Assembly: GCA_017428215.1 (NCBI GenBank)
Contig: JAFRRH010000068.1
Location: 54,420-118,419, forward strand
Direction: 5' to 3'
DNA length: 64,000 bases
Source of the DNA: Selenomonadaceae bacterium
GTDB taxonomy: Bacteria; Bacillota; Negativicutes; Selenomonadales; Selenomonadaceae
Of this stretch, positions 32,888 to 42,405 are shown piece by piece. The notes beneath the pieces are model-generated. The model was not told the DNA's origin, ran no database searches, and saw only the letters and a list, made by a program, of their open reading frames with translations. Each line of letters opens with the position of its first letter. Positions within the stretch are counted from its first letter, which is position 1. The translations under genes and the position numbers were made by a program.

Positions 32888-33973
32888 ATGAAACGAGTTT
32901 ACAATTTTAATCCTGGTCCGGCTACTTTGCCGCTTGAAGTTTTACAAGAGGCTCAAGCCGAATTTCTTAACTTTGACGAAACGGGTATGTCGATTATCGA
33001 AATCAGTCACCGCTCCAAGCCTTACGAGAAAGTTCACAACCAAGCTAAGGCGGATATTTTGGAGCTTATGAATCTCGGCGACGACTACGACGTTTTATTT
33101 ATTCAGGGTGGCGCGTCGTTGCAATTCGCGATGATTCCCATGAACTTTGCAAGCAAGGAAAAACCTGGCTCCTACGTTTTGAGCGGAACTTTTTCTAGCA
33201 ACGCTTACAAAGAGGCAAAAATTTTGGGCGTCGGTGAAGTTGCCGCCTCGACTAAAGAAGAAAATTTCTGCCGCGTCCCTCGTCAAGATGAACTCAAGAT
33301 TAATCCGAACGCCGCCTATCTGCACGTCTGCTACAACAACACGATTTACGGCACGGAATTTCACTACGTCCCCGATACCGGCAATGTTCCGCTCTTCGCC
33401 GATATGTCAAGCGATATGCTTAGCCGTCCCGTCGACTTTAAAAAGTTTTCGCTGATTTATGCTGGCGTTCAAAAAAATTTAGGTCCTGCCGGAGTTGTGA
33501 TTGTCGTTGCGCGTAAAAGTTTTATCGAAAAGAGTTCGGACTTTCTGCCGACAATGCTCCGTTACGATACTTTTTATAAAAAGAATTCGCTTTACAACAC
33601 GCCGCCCGCCTTTAGCATTTATATGGTTGGCAAAGTTGCCGCGTGGATAAAAAATTGTGGCGGGCTTGAGGAAATGGCGCGTCGCAATTCAATCAAAGCT
33701 AAGCTCCTCTACGACGCCATTGATAATTCTGACAGCTTCTATCGTGGACACGCCGATAAAGATTCGCGCTCGTTTATGAACGTTACTTTCCGCTTGCCCA
33801 ATGAAGATTTGGAGAAAAAATTTGTCGCCGAAGCTCTGGCAAAAAATTTGAGCGGCGTCAAAGGTCATCGTTCGGTTGGCGGTATGCGCGCCTCGATTTA
33901 TAATGCCATGCCGATTGAGGGCGCGGAGGCTCTTGCCGACTTTATGAATCAATTCCGCAAAGCAAATGCTTAA
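32888..33973 (+). CDS. serC: phosphoserine aminotransferase
   Basis: 361 residues, MKRVYNFNPGPATLPLEVL, with the PLP-lysine segment YAGVQKNLGPAGV and FIQGGASLQFAMIPMN. It converts 3-phosphohydroxypyruvate to phosphoserine in serine synthesis and also acts in pyridoxal phosphate synthesis. TTGGAGG before 32888 selects this start. serA and serB are not adjacent. The stop overlaps the next gene by 8 bp, so the TtcA-like gene is translationally coupled. Confidence 0.95.
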   Translation: MKRVYNFNPGPATLPLEVLQEAQAEFLNFDETGMSIIEISHRSKPYEKVHNQAKADILELMNLGDDYDVLFIQGGASLQFAMIPMNFASKEKPGSYVLSGTFSSNAYKEAKILGVGEVAASTKEENFCRVPRQDELKINPNAAYLHVCYNNTIYGTEFHYVPDTGNVPLFADMSSDMLSRPVDFKKFSLIYAGVQKNLGPAGVVIVVARKSFIEKSSDFLPTMLRYDTFYKKNSLYNTPPAFSIYMVGKVAAWIKNCGGLEEMARRNSIKAKLLYDAIDNSDSFYRGHADKDSRSFMNVTFRLPNEDLEKKFVAEALAKNLSGVKGHRSVGGMRASIYNAMPIEGAEALADFMNQFRKANA

Positions 33974-34757
33974 ACTGCCGCAAGTAATTTTCAGCAAAAT
34001 AGTCCGCGCAGTCGTCGAATTTGAGCTAATTGATAATGGCGACAAAATTTTAATCGGCGTGTCGGGCGGCAAGGACAGTTTGCTTTTGACCTATGCGCTT
34101 GCAACCTTAAAACAACGCGCCAAAAAAATTTTTTCGTTAAGTGCGCTAACAATCAATCCGAAATTCACCGACGACTTTAGCGAAAAAATATCCGCCGTCA
34201 AAAATTTTTGTAACGAGCTGGGCATTGAACACGAAGTCCGCGAAGTTGATATTGCCGCCTTGATTCGCGAGCAGGAAAATAAAAGTCCGTGTTATACTTG
34301 CGCATATTTCCGCCGCGCAGCAGTCAATCGTTATGCTAATGAAATCGGCGCGAATAAAGTTGCATACGCTCATCATCTTGACGACGCTGTAGAAACTTTT
34401 TTTATGAGTTTGCTATCAAGCGGGCAGTTGACGACGTTTCAGCCGAAAACTTTTTTGGACAGGACAAATATCACGGTGATTCGCCCGCTGGTTTACGTTC
34501 GCGAGGTTGAGATAGAAAATTTTACGCGGGACTTTGACGTTTTAAAATCTCCGTGTCCATTCGACGGCTTAACGAATCGTCAGCGGATAAAAAATTTAAT
34601 CGTTGACTTGGAGAAAGATTTTCCCGACTTGTTTAATCACTTAGCGGCGGCAATGCGGAAAAACTCAATCGGCGAGCTGTGGGACGCGCCTAAAACTCGT
34701 CAGCAAATGCGCGAGGAATATTTTGCGTTAAAATTTGGAGGAAGTCATCATGTTTAA
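33966..34757 (+). CDS. TtcA/TilS-family ATP-dependent tRNA-modifying protein
   Basis: 263 residues with the PP-loop SGGKDSLLL near residue 35, which binds ATP and adenylates a tRNA base, and HHLDDAVETFFM. The cysteine pair in SPCYTC and a later Cys in SPCPFDG match the 4Fe-4S and sulfur-transfer cysteines of TtcA, which 2-thiolates C32 of tRNA. It is translationally coupled to serC (8-bp overlap) and overlaps the ispA start by 8 bp. Confidence 0.85.
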   Translation: MLKLPQVIFSKIVRAVVEFELIDNGDKILIGVSGGKDSLLLTYALATLKQRAKKIFSLSALTINPKFTDDFSEKISAVKNFCNELGIEHEVREVDIAALIREQENKSPCYTCAYFRRAAVNRYANEIGANKVAYAHHLDDAVETFFMSLLSSGQLTTFQPKTFLDRTNITVIRPLVYVREVEIENFTRDFDVLKSPCPFDGLTNRQRIKNLIVDLEKDFPDLFNHLAAAMRKNSIGELWDAPKTRQQMREEYFALKFGGSHHV

Positions 34758-35628
34758 AGAATTATGGCGGCGTAGAGTTAAACTTGTCGAGGCGGATTTG
34801 GTAAAAGAATTGTGCCGAACAAAATCGCTTGACGAAAATTTAATGCAGGCAATGGAGTATAGCTTAATGGCGGGTGGCAAGCGGTTAAGACCAATACTTT
34901 TAATGGCGGCGGCGGACGCGATTAACAATTCGGGCGAAAAATTCATAACCGTAGCCGACGCGCTGGAAATGATTCATACGTATTCGCTGATTCATGACGA
35001 CTTGCCGGCAATGGACGATGACGACTATCGACGCGGAAAATTGACGAATCATAAAGTTTTCGGCGAGGCTACAGCGATTTTGGCGGGCGACGCGCTGTTG
35101 ACATTGGCTTTTGAAGTCGCGCTTAGACAAGAAGGCGTTCCGCCCGAAATTTTATTAAAAGTTTTAAAAGAGATAAGCATTGCTTCAGGCGCGGCGGGCA
35201 TGGTTGGCGGACAAGCGATTGATTTACGCTCAGAAGGCGTCCATATAGATTTTGCGACGCTTAAAACTATGCACAGCGGCAAAACGGGCGCACTTTTCAA
35301 GGCGGCAATTCGTTCGGGAGCAATTTTGGCTGGCACGACGGCTGAACAATTAAAAAGTTTGACACGATACGCTGAAAATTTCGGGCTTGCCTTCCAAATT
35401 ACCGACGATATTTTAGACGTAACTGGCGATGAAAAAATTTTAGGCAAGCCGACCGGCTCCGACGAAAAAAATCATAAATCAACTTATGTCAGCTTGACTT
35501 CACTCGACGAGGCTAAAAATCTTGCGCAAGCGGCAGTTAATGAGGCATTGGACGCGTTGAAAACTTTTGGAGCGGAGGCAGATTTTTTGCGTGAAATTGT
35601 ACAGTATTTAATTGCCCGCGAAAAATAA
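34750..35628 (+). CDS. ispA: farnesyl diphosphate synthase
   Basis: 292 residues with GGKRLRPIL, the first Asp motif LIHDDLPAMDDDDYRRG and the second FQITDDILDVTGD. The two residues inserted in the first motif (DDLPAMD) are typical of bacterial short-chain (C15) synthases. Start 34750 follows TTTGGAGG with 8-nt spacing. With dxs 0.6 kb downstream it forms the usual Firmicutes isoprenoid cluster; xseA/xseB, often upstream, are replaced by serC and the TtcA-like gene. Confidence 0.93.
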   Translation: MFKELWRRRVKLVEADLVKELCRTKSLDENLMQAMEYSLMAGGKRLRPILLMAAADAINNSGEKFITVADALEMIHTYSLIHDDLPAMDDDDYRRGKLTNHKVFGEATAILAGDALLTLAFEVALRQEGVPPEILLKVLKEISIASGAAGMVGGQAIDLRSEGVHIDFATLKTMHSGKTGALFKAAIRSGAILAGTTAEQLKSLTRYAENFGLAFQITDDILDVTGDEKILGKPTGSDEKNHKSTYVSLTSLDEAKNLAQAAVNEALDALKTFGAEADFLREIVQYLIAREK

Positions 35629-35698
35629 TTTTCTCGAAAGGATTTTTCCTTGACTGCGCCGAATAGTTAAGCGAAATTTTTATAAGGAGATGTTTGTA

Positions 35699-36205
35699 AT
35701 GAGAAAAATTTTTTTAACAACGCTGATGGTCATCATGATGATCGCGGCGACGGCATTGGCGGCTAACTGGCAACAGATTTACACCGACAACGACGACAAC
35801 GTGATTTATTTCGATACGGATTCCGTGCAGGTCGTCGCGATGGACAGTACTCACGAAGACGTTACTTTCAGCGCGAAATTTCGCATGGAGTACAGCAACA
35901 AAGGTCGTCAAGCTTTAATTGATTGGTATCGCGATTATTCCATTATGCCGGCGGGTATCGAGAACCTTTCCTACGACATTTCGACGATTCAATTCAAACT
36001 TGAAAACGGCAAAAGATATTATCACATTTCTGACCGCGACTCTTACACCGCAAGCGGCGCGGAGATTAAGGGCATGCACTACACGAACGCAGAACCCAAC
36101 TGGCAGGAAATTCCCGTTGCTTCGAATGTTGACGTTGAATACAACGAGGCAAAGCTGATTGTTGACGGCAAACTTTATAAACGAATCGATGCACAAGACC
36201 TTTAA
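35699..36205 (+). CDS. secreted protein, adhesin-E-like, unknown function
   Basis: 168 residues with a clear signal peptide MRKIFLTTLMVIMMIAATAL, cleavage expected near ALAA/NW. The mature part (WQQIYTDNDDNVIYFDTDSV) has the short beta-rich pattern of small extracellular proteins of the surface-adhesin E type, common in Negativicutes; I place it there by resemblance only. The second ATG (35699) is used because AAGGAG is only 1 nt from the first. It interrupts the ispA-dxs cluster and has its own weak TTGACT promoter around 35650. Confidence 0.75.
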   Translation: MRKIFLTTLMVIMMIAATALAANWQQIYTDNDDNVIYFDTDSVQVVAMDSTHEDVTFSAKFRMEYSNKGRQALIDWYRDYSIMPAGIENLSYDISTIQFKLENGKRYYHISDRDSYTASGAEIKGMHYTNAEPNWQEIPVASNVDVEYNEAKLIVDGKLYKRIDAQDL

Positions 36206-36232
36206 ATTTAAGGAGAGATTGTCACGGGGCTG

Positions 36233-38134
36233 TTGAAAAGATTAAACTCACCCGCCCAACTTCACACGATGAGCTTGGCTGAACTTGAGGAATTGGCGGG
36301 CGAAATTCGCGAGCTAATCTTGACGACGGTTTCAAAAAACGGAGGTCACCTCGCGCCGAGCTTGGGCACGGTCGAGTTGACACTTGCGCTTTATTCGGTG
36401 TTCGATTTTTCACGCGACAGATTGATTTGGGACGTCGGACACCAAGCTTATACGCATAAAATTTTAACAGGGCGACGCGACACATTCCACACGCTTAGGA
36501 CTTTGGGAGGCATAACGGGCTTTCCGAAGCGTGCCGAGTCGCCTTTTGATTCTTTTGGCGTCGGACATGCCTCAACGTCAATTAGTGCCGCGTTAGGATT
36601 TTTGATTGCGGCGGAGATTGAGCAGGTGGAGCGCAAAGTTATCGCGGTTATTGGCGACGGAGCTTTAACGGGCGGCATGGCGTTCGAGGCTCTCAATCAC
36701 GCGGGGCAACTCAAGAAAAATTTGCTCGTCATTCTCAACGATAACGAAATGTCGATTGATAAAAATGTCGGCGCATTGTCGGAGTATCTTTCCAAGATTC
36801 GTCTCAAGCCGCAATTCCACCGCGCTAAAAAAGAATTCGAGGACTTCGTTAAAAATATTCCCTTCCGTTCGGCTAGCGAAAAAATTTTACTTGCGGCAAA
36901 TTCCGTTCGTATGGGCGTATCGGCGGCGATTTTTCCCGGCGCAATGTTCGAGGCTTTAGGATTCACTTATCTTGGACCGATTGACGGGCACGATATTAAG
37001 GGCATGAAGGACGTTTTTTCCCGCGTCGGTGTGATTAACGCGCCTGTCTTAATTCACGTGAACACAAAAAAGGGCAAAGGTTATGCGCCCGCTGAAACTT
37101 CGCCCGAAAAATTTCATGGCGTCGGCAAATTCGACAAAGCAACGGGACAAGTTATTAAGAAAAAATCTCCGCCGAGTTATACCGAAGTTTTTTCGCAAGC
37201 GGTGATTGACTGCGCGGCGCGTGATGAAAAAATTGTCGCGATAACTGCCGCAATGCCGACGGGTACAGGTTTAAAAAAGTTTGCAGAGAAATTTCCGCGC
37301 AGATTTTTCGACGTTGGAATTGCTGAGGAACACGCTGTAACTTTGGCGGCTGGCATGGCGGCTGGCGGACTTAAACCCGTCGTTGCGATTTATTCGACAT
37401 TCATTCAGCGGGCATATGACCAAATACTTCACGACATTTGCTTACAAAATTTGCCGGTGGTTTTATGCTTAGACAGGGCGGGGCTAGTCGGCGAAGATGG
37501 CGCAACTCATCACGGAGCATTTGACTTGGCTTATCTGCGGACGATACCGAACATGAATATCCTCGCGCCTAAAGACGAAAACGAATTGCGGCAAATGATT
37601 TTCGCGGCTCTGCATAAAAATTTACCTGTAGCAATTCGCTATCCACGTGGTGCAGGCTTGGGCGTCGAAATTAAAACGGAACCCGAAAAAATTTCTTGGG
37701 GTAAGGCTGAAGTCGTCGAAAAAAATCCGTTAGCAGAAATTGCAATCTTCGCGGTCGGGACAATGATAAAAACTTCTTTGGAAGCGGCTAAACTTTTGCG
37801 CGATAAAAATATTTTCGTCGACGTGATAAACGCCCGATTCGTCAAACCGTTTGATAAAGAATTGATAAAAAAATCTGCGCGGGCTATGAAACTTTTAGTC
37901 ACGTGCGAAGAGGGAACTTTAAACGGCGGATTCGGTTCAGCAGTCGCAGAATTTTTAGCAGACGAAAAAATTTCAACGCCGCTGTTAAGATTGGGCATAA
38001 AAGATAAATTCATTGAGCAGGGCACACGCAACGAACTTTTAGACATGTGCGGCTTGACGGCAGAAAAAATTTCACAGCGGATAATTGAACGGCTTAACGA
38101 ATTAATTTTCGGTTTCTTAACGGTGACGACATGA
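36233..38134 (+). CDS. dxs: 1-deoxy-D-xylulose-5-phosphate synthase
   Basis: 633 residues with thiamine-diphosphate binding GDGALTGGMAFEALNHAG and LNDNEMSID, the histidine of GHQAYTHKIL, and a transketolase C-domain. It makes DXP from pyruvate and glyceraldehyde 3-phosphate, entry to the MEP isoprenoid route. The start is uncertain: TTG at 36233 is 17 nt from AAGGAG, with no ATG or GTG in frame between, so a rarer codon (CTG 36230 or ATT 36218) may be used. The stop overlaps tlyA by 4 bp. Confidence 0.95.
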   Translation: MKRLNSPAQLHTMSLAELEELAGEIRELILTTVSKNGGHLAPSLGTVELTLALYSVFDFSRDRLIWDVGHQAYTHKILTGRRDTFHTLRTLGGITGFPKRAESPFDSFGVGHASTSISAALGFLIAAEIEQVERKVIAVIGDGALTGGMAFEALNHAGQLKKNLLVILNDNEMSIDKNVGALSEYLSKIRLKPQFHRAKKEFEDFVKNIPFRSASEKILLAANSVRMGVSAAIFPGAMFEALGFTYLGPIDGHDIKGMKDVFSRVGVINAPVLIHVNTKKGKGYAPAETSPEKFHGVGKFDKATGQVIKKKSPPSYTEVFSQAVIDCAARDEKIVAITAAMPTGTGLKKFAEKFPRRFFDVGIAEEHAVTLAAGMAAGGLKPVVAIYSTFIQRAYDQILHDICLQNLPVVLCLDRAGLVGEDGATHHGAFDLAYLRTIPNMNILAPKDENELRQMIFAALHKNLPVAIRYPRGAGLGVEIKTEPEKISWGKAEVVEKNPLAEIAIFAVGTMIKTSLEAAKLLRDKNIFVDVINARFVKPFDKELIKKSARAMKLLVTCEEGTLNGGFGSAVAEFLADEKISTPLLRLGIKDKFIEQGTRNELLDMCGLTAEKISQRIIERLNELIFGFLTVTT

Positions 38135-38928
38135 AACAACGATTGGATATTTTATTGACGGAGAAAAATTTTTTTGACAGCCGCGCCCGCGCTAAAGCTA
38201 TGATTATGGCGGGGAAAATTTTAGTCAACGGGCAAAAAGTTGACAAGGCGGGCACAATGATTCCTGTTGACGCTGAAATTCGTATCTTAGGTGAGGAAAT
38301 GCCCTTCGTCAGTCGTGGCGGCTTGAAACTTCAAAAGGCTCTCGACGTTTTTAAAATAGTTTTAAGCGGAAAAATTGCGGCTGATGTTGGCGCGTCAACG
38401 GGCGGATTTACTGATTGCATGTTGCAGCACGGCGCGGCAAAAGTTTACGCGATTGATGTCGGCTATGGTCAACTGGCGTGGAAACTTCGTAGCAATGTGC
38501 AGGTCGTCAACATGGAGCGAACGAATATTCGCAACGTCACCCGCGCAGATTTTTACGACGAACTCGACTTTATATCAATCGACGTGGCGTTTATCTCGTT
38601 GGAAAAAGTTTTGCCGGTTGTCTTCGACGTGCTAACAGATTCGGGCGAAGTCGTTGCACTTATAAAGCCACAATTTGAAGCGGGGCGCGAACACGTCGGC
38701 AAAAAGGGCGTCGTCAAAGATAAAAAAGTTCACGCAACAGTTATCGAACGAATTTTAAACTTCGCGGCGGGCGTTGGATTTGGAGTTATCGGCTTGGATT
38801 TTTCGCCCGTCAAAGGTCCGGAAGGAAATATAGAATATCTCGCGTATTTGGAAAAAAATTTTTCGGCGGCGGACGTTGATATTTTATCGGTAGTTAATTC
38901 GGCACATGAGGAACTTAACAATGGCTAG
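38131..38928 (+). CDS. tlyA: TlyA-family rRNA methyltransferase
   Basis: 265 residues: an S4 RNA-binding domain (RLDILLTEKNFFDSRARAKA) then an FtsJ-like methyltransferase with VGASTGGFTDCMLQHGA as the SAM loop and DVAFISL. TlyA methylates ribose on rRNA (2'-O, 16S/23S); older annotations call it hemolysin A. Position between dxs and nadK is the standard Firmicutes order. ATGA overlap with dxs indicates coupling. Confidence 0.93.
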   Translation: MKQRLDILLTEKNFFDSRARAKAMIMAGKILVNGQKVDKAGTMIPVDAEIRILGEEMPFVSRGGLKLQKALDVFKIVLSGKIAADVGASTGGFTDCMLQHGAAKVYAIDVGYGQLAWKLRSNVQVVNMERTNIRNVTRADFYDELDFISIDVAFISLEKVLPVVFDVLTDSGEVVALIKPQFEAGREHVGKKGVVKDKKVHATVIERILNFAAGVGFGVIGLDFSPVKGPEGNIEYLAYLEKNFSAADVDILSVVNSAHEELNNG

Positions 38929-39817
38929 GCAAAATGTTTTCGGGACGGTGTTTGGAGTTGATGCGGGCATGATGCAAATTGCGGTTTTCCCGAACATGAG
39001 TAAGCGGCGGGCGGGTGAAATCGTCGACCGCATTTTTAATTTTTATCACAACAAAGACGTGCGGCTTGTCATGCCTGCGACGGAGGCGCGTCAATTTCGC
39101 AAAGAGGAATATGGCTTGCCTTGCGTCGAGCGCGTTCATGTTGACATGGCACTTTCAATCGGCGGCGACGGCACTTTATTAGGAGTTTGCAGAAGATTCA
39201 GTGGGCAAAGCGTTCCTGTTTGCGGGATTAATCTTGGTACGCTGGGATTTTTGGCGGATATTGAGCCACGTGAATTGGAAAGCCGGCTTGCGAAAATTTT
39301 GGCGGGGCAATATCGCGTTGAACGTAGATTACTTTTAAGCGGCTACGTTCGCAATGAACTCGGCGAAAAATTTCTCGGCAACGCCATTAACGACGTTGTT
39401 ATAACTAAGGGCGGCGTCGCTCGCATGTTGTATCTTAGTCTGTATGTTAATCAAACTCACCTCATGGACTACAAAGCGGACGGTTTAATTGTTTCCAGTC
39501 CTACGGGTTCGACGGCGTATTCATTGAGTGCGGGCGGTCCCATTTTAAATCCGACGGTTCGCGCCTTGCTTTTAACGCCGATTTGCGCTCATACTTTCCA
39601 AATGCGTCCGCTCATTGTCAACGAGGACGACGAAGTTTTTATAAAAATTTCTGCAACGCAAGATGTTATGGTTACGCTCGACGGGCAAGTCAGCCATAAA
39701 ATTCAGCCTAACGACGATGTTGTTGTACGCAAAGCAACGGAATCTGCGCTGATTGTCAAATTCGACGACAAAAATTATTATGACGTTCTCAAAGCTAAAA
39801 TGTGGAGCAACGCTTAA
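38921..39817 (+). CDS. nadK: NAD kinase
   Basis: 298 residues with the NAD kinase motifs GGDGTLLGVCR (catalytic Asp), INLGTLGFLADIE and SSPTGSTAYSLSAGGPI. It phosphorylates NAD to NADP. The ATG at 38921 has TGAGGAACTT before it and overlaps tlyA by 8 bp. argR and recN, usual next genes, are absent; a YitT protein follows instead. Confidence 0.94.
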   Translation: MARQNVFGTVFGVDAGMMQIAVFPNMSKRRAGEIVDRIFNFYHNKDVRLVMPATEARQFRKEEYGLPCVERVHVDMALSIGGDGTLLGVCRRFSGQSVPVCGINLGTLGFLADIEPRELESRLAKILAGQYRVERRLLLSGYVRNELGEKFLGNAINDVVITKGGVARMLYLSLYVNQTHLMDYKADGLIVSSPTGSTAYSLSAGGPILNPTVRALLLTPICAHTFQMRPLIVNEDDEVFIKISATQDVMVTLDGQVSHKIQPNDDVVVRKATESALIVKFDDKNYYDVLKAKMWSNA

Positions 39818-39828
39818 GGAGGAATTTT

Positions 39829-40734
39829 ATGAACTTAAAATATCGGGCAATCAGAAGCTTAAAGGATTTGCATTGGACTAATTTTATTTGGTTGACAATC
39901 GCGGGCACGATTAATGCGTTTGGGGTTATGCTGTTCATGTATCCTGTAAAACTCTACGATAGCGGCATGTCCGGCGTATCAATGCTCCTCAATCAGCTCA
40001 CGCCGGAAGTTTATACGCTGTCATTATTTTTGGTGATTTTTAACGTGCCGATTTTTATGTTCGGGCTGAAGAAGCAGGGCTTTGCGTTTACGGTTTATTC
40101 AGTCTTCGCGGTTGTTATCTATTCGGTTGCGTCGGGCTTTTTAACGGAATATTTTCCGCTGGACACAATCCCCGAATCACCGCTGGCGGGCAATGATTTA
40201 TTACTCTGCGCGATATTTGGCGGAACGTTATCGGGAATAGGTAGCGGCTTAACGATTCGGGCGGGCGGCGCGATTGACGGCATTGACGTTTTATCAGTAA
40301 TTTTTGCTAAGGGCTTAGGATTATCGCTCGGCTCGTTCGTCATGATTTTCGACACGATTTTATACGTTATCTGCGGAATTATTGTTGGCAGTTGGATTTT
40401 GCCGCTCTATTCGATTGTAACTTATTATATCGGCTCGCAAGTGGTTGATTTTGTCGTCGAAGGTTTAGACAGGTCGAAAAGCGCGATGATTGTTACGAAT
40501 AAAGCGGAGGAAATTTCCAACGCGCTCAGTGAACAATTTCAAGCTAGCGGCACGATTATAAATGCTATCGGCGGCTACTCTAAAGAAGACAAGCAAATCA
40601 TTTACTTCGTTATCAACCATTTTCAGATAAATAAGCTTAAGAAACTCGTATACGAGATTGACAAGACGGCGTTTATCTCTCTGTACGAGGTTTCTGACAT
40701 AATCAGAAAAAAACAAATCACTCATCAGAAATAA
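39829..40734 (+). CDS. YitT family membrane protein (DUF161/DUF2179)
   Basis: 301 residues with five or six hydrophobic helices in the first 200 residues (including WLTIAGTINAFGVMLFMYPV and GIGSGLTIRAGGAIDGIDVL) and a cytoplasmic C-terminal DUF2179 domain (KSAMIVTNKAEEISNAL). The family is widespread in Firmicutes and its transport substrate is not established. The ATG at 39829 follows AAGGAGG. It sits 11 nt after nadK on the same strand, so the two are likely co-transcribed. Confidence 0.88.
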   Translation: MNLKYRAIRSLKDLHWTNFIWLTIAGTINAFGVMLFMYPVKLYDSGMSGVSMLLNQLTPEVYTLSLFLVIFNVPIFMFGLKKQGFAFTVYSVFAVVIYSVASGFLTEYFPLDTIPESPLAGNDLLLCAIFGGTLSGIGSGLTIRAGGAIDGIDVLSVIFAKGLGLSLGSFVMIFDTILYVICGIIVGSWILPLYSIVTYYIGSQVVDFVVEGLDRSKSAMIVTNKAEEISNALSEQFQASGTIINAIGGYSKEDKQIIYFVINHFQINKLKKLVYEIDKTAFISLYEVSDIIRKKQITHQK

Positions 40735-40806
40735 TTTTAATCTGGCTCCAATGACAAATTTGCTCCGTGTGATATAATTGCAAAAAAAATTTTAGGAGTG
40801 TCTTTT

Positions 40807-41277
40807 ATGAAGAAAAAAATTTTGAGCAGTCTGTTGATTGGCGCGTTCGTTTTTGGCGTCGGCGCAGGAAATGTTGAGGTCAGCGCGTCTTCTCTCGATA
40901 AAGTTAAGGAAACCAAAGAGAAATACGACCTTGTTACAAATAACGGTTATGTCTATACTATTGAAGCACAGCTCGATAAAGTTAAGGAAACCAAAGAGAA
41001 ATACGACAAGGCTAAGGATAAATTTGACAAAGCGCAGGATATGTTCGGAAAAAATAAATCGGACGATAAAAATCCGCCCGAACCGCCTAAAGATTCTAAT
41101 GGAAATCCTATGGCTCCACCCAATGGCGACAACTCTAATCGTCCTGAACCGCCGAAAGATTCTAACGGAAATCCTATGGCTCCACCCAATGGCGACAACT
41201 CCAATCGTCCTGAACCGCCAAAAGACGCTAACGGAAATCCTATGGCTCCGCCCAATGGCAATCATCAAGAAAAATAA
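40807..41277 (+). CDS. secreted repeat protein, unknown function
   Basis: 156 residues. Signal peptide MKKKILSSLLIGAFVFGVGA with cleavage near VSA/SS. Two copies of LDKVKETKEKYD are followed by a charged linker and three near-perfect 22-residue repeats (PEPPKDSNGNPMAPPNGDNS plus two residues), a proline/asparagine-rich, probably unfolded, surface or periplasmic segment. AGGAGTG precedes the ATG at 40807. No domain family recognised. Copy number of the DNA repeats is likely to vary between strains. Confidence 0.8.
   Translation: MKKKILSSLLIGAFVFGVGAGNVEVSASSLDKVKETKEKYDLVTNNGYVYTIEAQLDKVKETKEKYDKAKDKFDKAQDMFGKNKSDDKNPPEPPKDSNGNPMAPPNGDNSNRPEPPKDSNGNPMAPPNGDNSNRPEPPKDANGNPMAPPNGNHQEK
41077..41262 (+). 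repeat. 66-bp in-frame minisatellite, 3 copies
   Basis: Copies begin at 41077, 41143 and 41209 (exact 66-bp period), nearly identical, the last slightly shortened. They encode the proline-rich tail of the secreted protein. Confidence 0.9.
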
Positions 41278-41295
41278 ATCTACGTAAAAAAAATT

Positions 41296-41324
41296 ATCGC
41301 CTACGCAATGACCGCGCAGGCGAT
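41296..41324 (-). terminator. intrinsic terminator of the pot operon
   Basis: ATCGCCTGCGC pairs with GCGTAGGCGAT; on the minus strand it is followed by AATTTTTTTT. It may also slow the convergent repeat-protein transcript. Confidence 0.8.
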
Positions 41325-41355
41325 TTATATTGTCAAATTTTATCGCAGTATTTAA

Positions 41356-42405
41356 TCAGTCAACCTTAATTTTCATCCACAAACTATTATAGTATTCGTC
41401 CATTTGGTTGCCAAGATATTTATAAGTTTCTTGTCCTTTGTAAACTTCAGACGACGGGAAAGCGATAGGCGAATTTTTAAGTTCCTCGTCCTCTACAAGT
41501 TCACGGACACCGGTATTGGGCGTGGAATATCCTAAATGGTCAAAGTTTTTGGCGGCAATGTCGGGGCGGCACATGAAGTCAATAAATTTATGCGCGTTGT
41601 CAACATTCTGCGCGTCTTTAGTGATTACCCAGCCGTCAATCCAAAAATTCGTACCTTCTTTGGGGATTGCGAACGCCATATTCGGATTTTCCTTTAAAAT
41701 AATCGGGGCCTCGCCGGAGAAGACTACGCCCATTGCCGCTTCGGAGTTGATAAGTTTATCTTTAACTTCGTCGACTACATAAGCTTGAACGAGCGGTTTT
41801 TGCTCAACCAACATTTCCTGCGCTTTTGCTAAAACTTCTTTATCCGTCTCGTTTAAGCTTTTGCCCATAATTTTAAGTGGAATCATAAGCGCATCACGAG
41901 CCGAATCTTGCATTAAAATTTGTCCTTTATATTTTTCGTTCCAAAGAATACTCCAGCTGTCAACGGGGTCAGTGACTTTCGTCTTGTCGTAGATGATTCC
42001 GACGGTTCCCCAGCAATACGGCACGGAATATTTGTTGCCAGGATCGAAAGTTTCAGCTTGCTTGAAGAATTCCTCGCCGATATATTTTTTTGCGTCGGGG
42101 AGCTTAGTAAAGTCGAGTGGCTGAATCAAATCGTTGCTGATGAGTTTTTGAATCATGTAATCGGACGGGCAAAGTACATCGTAATGAACTGCACCTTCCG
42201 CCACACGCGGATACATGCTCTCGTTAGTGTCGAACTCGTCAAGGATAACGTGAATGCCCGTTTCCTTCTCGAAAAGTTGCAAGACTTCGGGATTGAGATA
42301 ATCGCCCCAGCTGTAAACGTAGACTTCGCTTTTAGGTTTGTCGCCACCGCCGCAACCGAACGTCAGCAAACTCACCAGAATCAAAATTAAAACTTTAAAC
42401 TTCAT
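41356..42405 (-). CDS. potD: spermidine/putrescine ABC transporter substrate-binding lipoprotein
   Basis: 349 residues. Lipoprotein signal MKFKVLILILVSLLTFGCGG with the lipobox Cys18. The mature protein has VYVYSWGDYLNPEVLQLFE, a PotD/PotF start, and YCWGTVGIIYDKTKV. It catches polyamines outside the membrane and delivers them to PotBC. It is the last gene of a four-gene operon, overlapping potC by 4 bp. Confidence 0.93.
   Translation of the reverse strand: MKFKVLILILVSLLTFGCGGGDKPKSEVYVYSWGDYLNPEVLQLFEKETGIHVILDEFDTNESMYPRVAEGAVHYDVLCPSDYMIQKLISNDLIQPLDFTKLPDAKKYIGEEFFKQAETFDPGNKYSVPYCWGTVGIIYDKTKVTDPVDSWSILWNEKYKGQILMQDSARDALMIPLKIMGKSLNETDKEVLAKAQEMLVEQKPLVQAYVVDEVKDKLINSEAAMGVVFSGEAPIILKENPNMAFAIPKEGTNFWIDGWVITKDAQNVDNAHKFIDFMCRPDIAAKNFDHLGYSTPNTGVRELVEDEELKNSPIAFPSSEVYKGQETYKYLGNQMDEYYNSLWMKIKVD

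Noticed and set aside
40792..41268. Minus-strand ORFs rich in RISVRIFRRF-type repeats
   Set aside because: These are the antisense reading of the 66-bp coding repeats of the secreted protein at 40807, which has the SD, signal peptide and sensible composition.
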